DNA of 64,000 nt from JBQTKD01 sp052386455 (GTDB lineage Bacteria > Actinomycetota > Actinomycetes > Sporichthyales > Sporichthyaceae), in assembly GCA_052386455.1 (NCBI GenBank), contig JBQTKD010000042.1, positions 3,123-67,122 on the forward strand. The letters run 5' to 3'. Below are positions 58,801 through 64,000 of the stretch, one piece after another (the stretch's first letter is position 1; the number at the start of each line of letters is the position of its first letter). Under the pieces are notes generated by a model. That model was not told where the DNA came from. It was given only the letters and a program-made list of their open reading frames with translations, and made no database searches. The position numbers and the translations under genes were made by a program.

Positions 58801-60719
58801 CGTTCGGTCCGTGCGTGGCCCGCATCGGCCGGGGCGAGGTCCTCCCCGGTCGCGTTGATCGGTGCCTGCTCTTCCGACGCGGCTGCCAGCCGGGCGATGG
58901 TCGGGTTCAGATAGACGTCTCGCATCGCGATGGACCTATCGGTCGCCTCGCGGACCGCCGAGCAGAACCGGGCCATGGTCAGGGAATCGGCGCCGAGTTC
59001 GTCGAAGAAGTGGGCGTCGGCGGACGGGTCGTCGGTCCGCAGGGTGTCGGTGAGGCACTGGGCCAGCGTGGTCTCCAGGCCGGGCGCCGGCGCGACGTAC
59101 GGCCGCTTTCCGGCGCCGAGCCGCGGCCCACGGGCGGGCGGGAGGCTCTTCCGGTCCGCCTTGCCGCTGGGAAGCATCGGGATCGCCGCGAGCTCCTCCA
59201 GATAGGAGGGGACCATGTAGGGCGGCAGATGACTGCGCATCAGTTCGTGGACGGCGTCGCGGTCCACGGTCTCGCCGGCGCGCTGCGTGTAGTACGCGAC
59301 GAGTTCGACCGAGCCCGGCGCGGTCTCCACGTTGTTCACCACGGCGGCGGCGATGCCCGGCGCCTGCAGCAACACGGACTCGATCTCGGTGAGCTCGATG
59401 CGGTACCCGCGGATCTTCACCTGGGTGTCGATCCGGCCGTGGTACTCGATCTCGCGGTTCGCGCCGATCCGGCACAGGTCGCCGGTGCGGTAGATCCGCG
59501 CCGACGGGTTCTCCGGCAGCCCGAGGAAGTCTGGGACGAAAGCGGCCGCGGTCAGGTCGTCGCGGTTGAGGTAGCCCCGGGCCAGGCCGATGCCGGCGAT
59601 CGCGAGCTCGCCGAGTTCGCCCGGCGGCAGCGCCTTCGCGGAGTCCGGGTCGAGGATCACCGCGGAGTAGGTGGGCAGCGGGACGCCGATGGTGACCGCG
59701 CGGTCCGGGTGGACCTCGGCCCAGGTGCAGCTGACCGTGGCCTCGGTGGGCCCGTACACGTTCAGGAAGCGGCGCTCGGGGGAGTACCAGCGGGTGATGA
59801 GGTCCTGGGGGCACGCTTCGCCGGAGACCAGCAGGAAGCGGAGGTCCGGCAGGTCCGTCTCGATCGTCGGGAGCAGCGTCGGCACGCAGGCCAGTGCAGT
59901 GATCCGACGCTCCGTCAGAAATGTGGCGAGATCGGCGCCGACTAGCGCGGAACCGGACGGCTTGGGCACCAGGGTGGCGCCGGAGATCCAGGGAACCCAG
60001 ATCTCCTCGATCGAGAAGTCGAAGGCGATGGTCATGCCCTGGTACATCCGATCGCCCGGTTCGATGCCGTAGCACTCGGCGGCGACCGCGACGAAGTTGC
60101 AGATGCTCGGGTGCTCGATCGCCACGCCCTTGGGGCGGCCGGTGGAGCCGGAGGTGTAGATGACGTAGGCAAGATCCTCGACCGGTTCGGCGCACTCGTC
60201 GGCGCGCAACCGGGACGGGTCCTGCGCGTCGATCGCCATGGCGTCGCAGTCCAGGCCCTGCACCGGGACGCCCGTGTGTGCGAGCCGCTCGGCCAGCCGC
60301 GCGGTGGTCAGGTGCATCCCGATCGCAGAGTCCTCGGTGATGTACGCGAGCCGATCCGCAGGGAAGGCCGGGTCCATCGGCACGTACGCCGCATTGATCT
60401 TCAGCACGGCGAGCATCGCGACGTAGGAGGACGTGGCGTCGTCGAACAGCAGGCCGATCCGCATGCCCGCCGCTGCGCCGCGCGTCAGCAGGTGGCGGGC
60501 CAGCTGGTTGGCGCGCGCGTCGAGCTCGGCGAAGGTCAGCGTGCCGGTCGCGGCGTCGACCGCGAGGCGGTCGACGAAGCGGTCGGCGACCTCTTCGAAG
60601 AGGTGCTGCAGCCGAGTGCCCGGAGTCCAGCGGATCGCGTTGGAGTGCCGGTCGTCCACCAACACGCAGGGAACGGTCCCGCGGCCCTGGGCCGCGGGAC
60701 CGTTGTGGTTGTGCTTCAC
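55875..60719 (-). CDS. Pls/PosA-type poly-amino-acid synthetase with fused phosphopantetheinyl transferase
   Basis: A 1614-aa single-module NRPS-like membrane enzyme. The adenylation domain (about 35-530) has YTSGSTGRPKG (188-198), FDFSIEEIW, NVYGPTEA, RTGDL, GYRIE and catalytic K520. A carrier domain has LGADS with S579. Next come about six membrane helices separating three hexapeptide-repeat, acyltransferase-like regions, the layout of epsilon-poly-lysine synthetase. The end is a phosphopantetheinyl transferase (GID at 1492-1494, WTIKEA at 1535-1540), which is unusual fused here. My hand-read specificity residues are D,F,E,A,L,S,V,V,S,K; the Glu fits a basic substrate. GTG 60719 overlaps the aminotransferase stop. 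A cationic homopolymer is likely. Confidence 0.85.
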   Translation of the reverse strand: MKHNHNGPAAQGRGTVPCVLVDDRHSNAIRWTPGTRLQHLFEEVADRFVDRLAVDAATGTLTFAELDARANQLARHLLTRGAAAGMRIGLLFDDATSSYVAMLAVLKINAAYVPMDPAFPADRLAYITEDSAIGMHLTTARLAERLAHTGVPVQGLDCDAMAIDAQDPSRLRADECAEPVEDLAYVIYTSGSTGRPKGVAIEHPSICNFVAVAAECYGIEPGDRMYQGMTIAFDFSIEEIWVPWISGATLVPKPSGSALVGADLATFLTERRITALACVPTLLPTIETDLPDLRFLLVSGEACPQDLITRWYSPERRFLNVYGPTEATVSCTWAEVHPDRAVTIGVPLPTYSAVILDPDSAKALPPGELGELAIAGIGLARGYLNRDDLTAAAFVPDFLGLPENPSARIYRTGDLCRIGANREIEYHGRIDTQVKIRGYRIELTEIESVLLQAPGIAAAVVNNVETAPGSVELVAYYTQRAGETVDRDAVHELMRSHLPPYMVPSYLEELAAIPMLPSGKADRKSLPPARGPRLGAGKRPYVAPAPGLETTLAQCLTDTLRTDDPSADAHFFDELGADSLTMARFCSAVREATDRSIAMRDVYLNPTIARLAAASEEQAPINATGEDLAPADAGHARTERVSQAAYVACGAAQALTLSVGFVAMAYLALEGLSWIGSANGVVDAWQRASVFGASVFAGFTVFAVAAKWLLVGRSRPEEFPVYGRRYFRFWLSRRLMMLSPLAAFPGSPLFVWYLRLLGARIGSGALLQSSSVPACPDLLHVGAGAVVLRKASISCYRAVDGWIETGPVNIGAAAFVGESSHLDIETSLGDGARLDRASSLHRGRHVGPGERVAGVPAQPVDVPARQAPQLTCTRLRRGRFAVAQLSAVLLLFVPAATLLALLVMDRVQTLDVRRLVDPTPGIGLADPGFYLGALVVASALFTALLVLGLATVLLSTRAMRPFLRTGRTYPLYGFAYWALRRIAVISSSRFFMYLFGDSSAIVYWLQALGYRLAPVVQTGSNFGISQRHDLPWLCRVGTGTMVSDGIVFVNTEYTASSFQLADTRIGEQCYVGNEVVYPASAVTGDNCLLATRALVPTEGAVVHDTGLLGAPAFAIPRSVTRDSSVNLEFDEEERRDLLRAKNRHNLRTALAFLASRWFLLFLALCWLSLATAISHEFGLGGTVLAAWSFMAFVLGFWVALDRVATRYARLSPRVCSLLDERFWRHELYWKLPNGQLFFAFNGTPFKAWAWRATGVRVGKRLFDDGAGVSERPLLSIGDYVTLNNQVDIQGHSLEDGVFKADHIEIADGTTVGVKAFVHYGTRLEAGSMLEAHSFLMKGESVPPGEMWGCNPARRIGRRPVVVDTERHASLLADLAAPAPSFGSEVSVYAFDLAKVAEARAPLFEVLCPAEQRQAEEFAAPERRLRFVAVHALIRLLLTSTVDPGTDPVDWPLARTPLGKLILDEVHLMDVEIGVSHADDVLLLAISRSHRVGIDLEPTDRALGLDVPRFALTDSEALLFAARPVDEHADLFVRLWTIKEAVLKCTGWGMSVEPDRIAVGVDPVHATVLGDRPTTRSLEVAQHRWTCHGQDFWVALSTARARSPAEGSVETSRAG
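60674..60702 (-). promoter_or_regulatory. Strong hairpin within the first codons of the synthetase gene
   Basis: Perfect 13-bp stem CGGTCCCGCGGCC (60674-60686) / GGCCGCGGGACCG (60690-60702) with a 3-nt loop, covering nucleotides 18-46 of the coding sequence. It could limit ribosome entry or separate the upstream gene's expression from the synthetase. Confidence 0.5.
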
Positions 60720-62107
60720 GCCGTTTTGCTCCCGGGAACGACGGGGGCGCAGGCGATCGCGATCGACTCGAGCAGGATGTCGCAGGCGATGTCGAGCACC
60801 TCGGCCGTGACGTTCAGCGGCGGCAGCAGGCGCAGCACGCTGTCGTCGCGGCCGCCGACCTCCAGGATCAGGCCGCGGTGCAGCGCCTCGGACTGGGCCG
60901 TGCGAGTCAGGTCCTCGGCGGTGCGCCCGTCGTAGGGGCTGCGCAACTCGATGCCCCACATGAGGCCCTTGCCGCGGACGTCCCCTACGCACGGGTTGGC
61001 GCGCAGCGGGGTGAGCCGCCGCGACACCTGCGCGGCGCGGTCGCGCACGTTGCCGAGCACGTTGTCCCGGCGCACGATGCGGATCGCCTCCACGCCGGCG
61101 GCGAAGGCCACCTGGTTGCCGCGGAAGGTGCCGGTGTGCGACCCAGGCGGCCACACGTCGAGCCGCTTGTCGTACACGATGAACGCGACCGGAGCGCCCA
61201 GGCCGCCCATGGCCTTGGAGGCCACGATCACGTCCGGCTCGATGTCGTACTGCTCGAAGGCGTACCAGGTTCCGGTGCGCCCGCCCCCGGTCTGCACCTC
61301 GTCCACGATCAGCGGCACGTCGAGTTCGCGGGTCAGCGCGCGGACGCGGCGGACGAACTCGCGCCTGGCCGGAATGACACCGCCCTCGCCCTGCACCAGT
61401 TCCATGACCACGGCGGCCGGCTTCGGGATCCCGCCGTTCGGGTCGTGCAGTGCGCGCTCGAGGTACTCCACGCAGTTCGTCGAGCACGCGTCCGGCTTCA
61501 TGCCCAGCGGGCAGCGGGCGCAGTAGGAGTACGGGAAGAAGTGCACGCCCGGAACGCCGTTGCGCATCGCGGCCTTGTTGCCGATGTTGCCGGTCAAGGC
61601 GCCGGCGGCGTGAGTGGTGCCGTGGAAACCGCCCTGGAAGCTGACGATCTCGCCGCGGCCGGTGGCGGTCTTGCACAGGCGCAGCGCGGCGTCGACGGCG
61701 TTCGCGCCGGTCGGGCCGCAGAAGTGCATGCGCATCCGCTCGCGCATGCTCGCGGGCAGCATGGACAGCTGCGCCTGGGTGTACTCGTCCTTAATTGGAG
61801 TGGGGAAGTCCAGGGCGTGCGTCAGCTTGCTCAGCTGTTCGGCGGCGACGGCGACCAACTCCGGGTGGCAGTGCCCCAGCGACAGGACTCCCGCCCCGGT
61901 GAGGAAGTCGATGAACACGTTGCCGTCGAGGTCGCGCACGAAGCTGCCCGACGCCTCGGCGATGGCGATCGGCAGGTGCCTCGGGTAGGTGCGCGCGTTG
62001 GACTCGTGTCGGCCCTGGCGGGCCAGCAGTTCGGCGGATTTGGGGCCGGGCAGGCTGCCGTGGACGAGCGGTGCGGAAGTCCACGTATTGCAGACGTCGA
62101 TGGTCAC
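60716..62107 (-). CDS. L-2,4-diaminobutyrate aminotransferase (EctB/Dat-like)
   Basis: A 463-aa class III PLP aminotransferase. Motifs are FCGPTGANAVDAALRLCK, FQGGFHGTTHA, a cysteine-containing YCARCPLGMKPDACSTNC, EVQTGGGRTG and the PLP lysine in VIVASKAMGG. It closely resembles enzymes that make diaminobutyrate from aspartate semialdehyde. No ectA or ectC is nearby, so it probably feeds the adjoining synthetase, with which it overlaps by four bases. Lysine or other diamine substrates are possible alternatives. Confidence 0.85.
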   Translation of the reverse strand: MTIDVCNTWTSAPLVHGSLPGPKSAELLARQGRHESNARTYPRHLPIAIAEASGSFVRDLDGNVFIDFLTGAGVLSLGHCHPELVAVAAEQLSKLTHALDFPTPIKDEYTQAQLSMLPASMRERMRMHFCGPTGANAVDAALRLCKTATGRGEIVSFQGGFHGTTHAAGALTGNIGNKAAMRNGVPGVHFFPYSYCARCPLGMKPDACSTNCVEYLERALHDPNGGIPKPAAVVMELVQGEGGVIPARREFVRRVRALTRELDVPLIVDEVQTGGGRTGTWYAFEQYDIEPDVIVASKAMGGLGAPVAFIVYDKRLDVWPPGSHTGTFRGNQVAFAAGVEAIRIVRRDNVLGNVRDRAAQVSRRLTPLRANPCVGDVRGKGLMWGIELRSPYDGRTAEDLTRTAQSEALHRGLILEVGGRDDSVLRLLPPLNVTAEVLDIACDILLESIAIACAPVVPGSKTA

Positions 62108-62312
62108 GGAAGCGACTCCTAGGGAGTGGGCGCTATCCCAGCTCGCGCGCGGTCGGCAGAGGGCACGCGAGGGGATCTTTCGGCAGTGAATCCGTGGCCG
62201 GCGGACTCGTAAGCGAGTATGTGTCCGACTTGTCGGGACGGTGGGGGTATGCCGAAACCTGACCGAAACGAGCTTCGGTTTTTCCTGAGAATTCTTCGAG
62301 GTTCGGCTGGAC
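62108..62312. promoter_or_regulatory. Gap upstream of the aminotransferase-synthetase operon
   Basis: A 205-base interval that must contain the operon promoter. A short hairpin ACCGAA/TTCGGT at 62261-62278 followed by Ts on the + strand is the only structure seen. No clear -10/-35 pair or operator was recognised. Confidence 0.35.
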
Positions 62313-63299
62313 TTATCGTGAGACGTACGTGACGCGACCGATCGTCGTGCCGTCCGCCAAACGCTGAATCCCCGCTGGGACCTCGCTGAACGCGACGCGC
62401 TCGCCGACCAGCGGGCGCAGCGTGCCGGCGGCAGCCAGGGGCAACAGCTCGTCCCAACCGGCGGCGATGGTCTGCGGCTCGCGCTGGCGGTAGAGCCCCC
62501 AGTGGATGCCGAGCACGTCGTAGTTCTTTACCAGCAGGTGGTTCGCGGCCAGCGTCGGGATGGTGCCGCCCGCGAACCCGATCACCAGCAGGCGCCCGCC
62601 GAAGGCGATGCACTTGGTCGAGCGGGCGAACGCGTCGCCGCCGACGGGATCGAAGACGACGTCCGCGCCGCGGCCGCCGGTGGCCCGCTTGACCACGTCG
62701 ACGAAGTCCTCGGTGCGCCGGTCCACCACGACGTCCGCGCCCTGCTCGGCGGCGACGGCGGCCTTGTCCGCGTTTCCGGCCACGGCGATCACCGTGGCGC
62801 CCGCGGCCTTGCCGAGCTGGATCGCGGCGCTGCCCACGCCGCCCGCGGCGGCGTGAACGAGCAGCGTCTCGCCCTTCGCCAGGCGCGCCCGGTGGTAGAG
62901 CGCCAGCCAAGCCGTTTGGTAGGCAACGGCGAACCCGCCGGCGGCGGCGTCGTCGAGCGCGTCCGGCGCGGGACGAGTGAACGCAGCCTGCAGCAGGCAC
63001 TGCTCGGCGAACGCGCCGTGCGGCAGGTCCGCCGTGCCCAGGACGCGCTGGCCGAGCGAGAAGCCCGACACGCCAGGGCCGAGCGCGAGCACGTCGCCGC
63101 ACGCTTCGAGGCCCGGAACCCAGGTGCCGTCGAGCTTCTCCTGGTACTGCCCGCGGCACAGCAGCACGTCGGGAAAGTTCGCCGCGGCGGCCCGCACGGC
63201 CACCAGGAGCTGGCCGGGGCCGGGGACCGGCGGATCGCACTCGACGCTGCGCAGCACGTCCTTGGGTTCGCCTACGTCTCCGACCTGCCATGCCCGCAT
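62313..63299 (-). CDS. Quinone oxidoreductase-like zinc-type dehydrogenase (MDR)
   Basis: A 328-aa medium-chain dehydrogenase/reductase of the NADPH:quinone oxidoreductase type. The cofactor site is VHAAAGGVGSAAIQLGK, with DPVGGDAF and the conserved VPGLEACGDV. Zinc-binding cysteines of alcohol dehydrogenases are missing, as is normal for QOR. ATG 63299 has GAAGGTGA upstream. Substrate unknown. Confidence 0.88.
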   Translation of the reverse strand: MRAWQVGDVGEPKDVLRSVECDPPVPGPGQLLVAVRAAAANFPDVLLCRGQYQEKLDGTWVPGLEACGDVLALGPGVSGFSLGQRVLGTADLPHGAFAEQCLLQAAFTRPAPDALDDAAAGGFAVAYQTAWLALYHRARLAKGETLLVHAAAGGVGSAAIQLGKAAGATVIAVAGNADKAAVAAEQGADVVVDRRTEDFVDVVKRATGGRGADVVFDPVGGDAFARSTKCIAFGGRLLVIGFAGGTIPTLAANHLLVKNYDVLGIHWGLYRQREPQTIAAGWDELLPLAAAGTLRPLVGERVAFSEVPAGIQRLADGTTIGRVTYVSR

Positions 63300-63401
63300 G
63301 CGTTCACCTTCGCATGCGGTATTCCGGGTGAAAGTGTCAGGGGCGTGTGATTGCGTTGGTCGGGTGACGGGCGAATTCACGGGGGAGACGGCGATTGCCT
63401 G

Positions 63402-63731
63402 TGCAAGACACCGGAGGCGGTGCAGGGCATCTCGTTCGTGGTGATCTTCCCGATCACGTTCATCTCCAGTGCGTTCGTGCCGGCGGACTCGCTGCCCAAC
63501 GGCCTGCGCCAGTTCGCGCAGTGGAATCCGACGACCACGCTGGCGGACGCGTTGCGCACGCAGTTCCACAACCCCGGTGGGGCGAACGACCCCGCCGTCG
63601 CGCAGACGCTGGCCGACGCCCCGTGGTCCATCCAGCACTCCACGACGTACACGTGGCTGTGGATCGGGGCGATCGTCGTGATCTGCGTGCCGCTGTCGGC
63701 CCGCCTGTACCGCCGGGAGTTCCGCGGTTAG
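63402..63731 (+). pseudogene. C-terminal fragment of an ABC-2 type permease
   Basis: The frame encodes TPEAVQGISFVVIFPITFIS and a last membrane helix (YTWLWIGAIVVICVPLSARL), which match the end of DrrB-like ABC permeases. About 110 residues remain of about 260, and upstream residues look random. The stop is TAG 63729-63731. Confidence 0.7.
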
Positions 63732-64000
63732 CGGAGCGGCGCCATCGCGAGGGGCCCGTACGGGCGCACCACGATGGCGTCGGCCAGCGTCGTCGCCGCG
63801 GCCGGATCGCCCACTCCCGCATGGGCGAGCAGGGCGTGCGTCGCCCGGCGGTCGAGGCCCTCGTAGTGGTGCAGGGCGTAGGCCGCGGGCGCGGCCGGCA
63901 GGAGGCTGGCCAACTCGTGGGCGGGGGCGTCGGGGGGCGCCTCGCGCAGGCTGCGCGCGGTGGTGTTGGGGGCGCCCCTGCGGCGGCCCGGCGCCACGGC
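63728..64000 (-). CDS. Unknown protein, partial, runs off the window
   Basis: The minus strand is open from the right edge to the TAA at 63730-63728. About 90 residues are visible, Ala/Leu-rich, with no recognised family. The true start is probably outside the window. It overlaps the ABC-permease fragment end by four bases. Confidence 0.4.
   Translation of the reverse strand, partial: AVAPGRRRGAPNTTARSLREAPPDAPAHELASLLPAAPAAYALHHYEGLDRRATHALLAHAGVGDPAAATTLADAIVVRPYGPLAMAPLR

Noticed and set aside
62261..62282. Rho-independent terminator in the gap after the quinone oxidoreductase gene
   Set aside because: The T-run follows the stem only on the + strand, while both neighbouring genes are on the minus strand, so it does not fit either.

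Overview
The window is very GC-rich with strongly GC-biased third codon positions. It carries actinobacterial markers: a WhiG-type sigma factor with an RsiG-like partner, an Lsr2-like domain, a 13E12/DUF222 HNH protein behind an actinobacterial LexA box, an FprA-type reductase and SigF-type regulation. I read it as a chromosomal segment of a differentiating or motile actinomycete. A Sporichthya-like genus would fit, but that is an inference. No tRNA, rRNA, CRISPR array or intact insertion sequence was seen.

Region 1 (1-25.4 kb) is a type IV pilus (TFP) locus. On the + strand lie two secreted Cys-paired proteins and three minor-pilin-like genes (121-5545), then pilM-N-O and the prepilin peptidase (19802-23555). 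On the - strand lie pilC and pilT (7587-10121), an M15-like wall hydrolase (10192-10959), and a pilT paralogue-rsiG-pilB operon (11079-14360). The sigma factor gene whiG follows at 24654-25388. Seven transcription units carry a motif of the form TCAA/TAAA-N16-NCCGA(N)3 or a looser version of it, close to the sigma-28/WhiG consensus. The window therefore appears to hold a complete c-di-GMP/RsiG/WhiG switch together with its pilus regulon. No major pilin gene was found.

Two damaged areas interrupt this locus. At 6.3-7.5 kb there is a sugar-kinase N-terminal remnant and an ERCC4-Lsr2 gene with an in-frame TGA. At 14.5-19.7 kb there is an accessory island: Fic protein, amine-oxidase remnant, SOS-box 13E12 HNH protein, XRE/AbiEii-like toxin-antitoxin pair and DUF4143 ATPase. 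Most of these have their own palindromic operator.

Region 2 (25.6-39 kb) is mainly core metabolism and signalling: citrate synthase, PP2C phosphatase, ferredoxin-NADP reductase, DedA and YihY membrane proteins, and a SigF-like sigma factor. A TetR-acyl-CoA ligase operon diverges from an AtuA-like/phosphotransacylase/acyl-CoA dehydrogenase operon. A long hairpin at 38955-39012 separates the convergent units.

Region 3 (39-47.4 kb) is one tight - strand operon: two small paired proteins, mutA, mutB, meaB, a five-module kinase/receiver/PAS/SpoIIE-phosphatase/RsbW-like protein, and a STAS antagonist.

Region 4 (47.5-64 kb) holds an SDR, a copper operon (secreted protein plus CopA) behind two CsoR-like operators, and a second DUF4143 ATPase with an MFS remnant. 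Beyond these are a CopZ-like protein, a TauE-cupredoxin protein and a His-rich secreted protein. Next come a Pls/PosA-type poly-amino-acid synthetase with a fused phosphopantetheinyl transferase and its partner diaminobutyrate aminotransferase, which together suggest a cationic homopolymer such as poly-diaminobutyrate. The window ends with a quinone oxidoreductase, an ABC-permease fragment and a partial gene.
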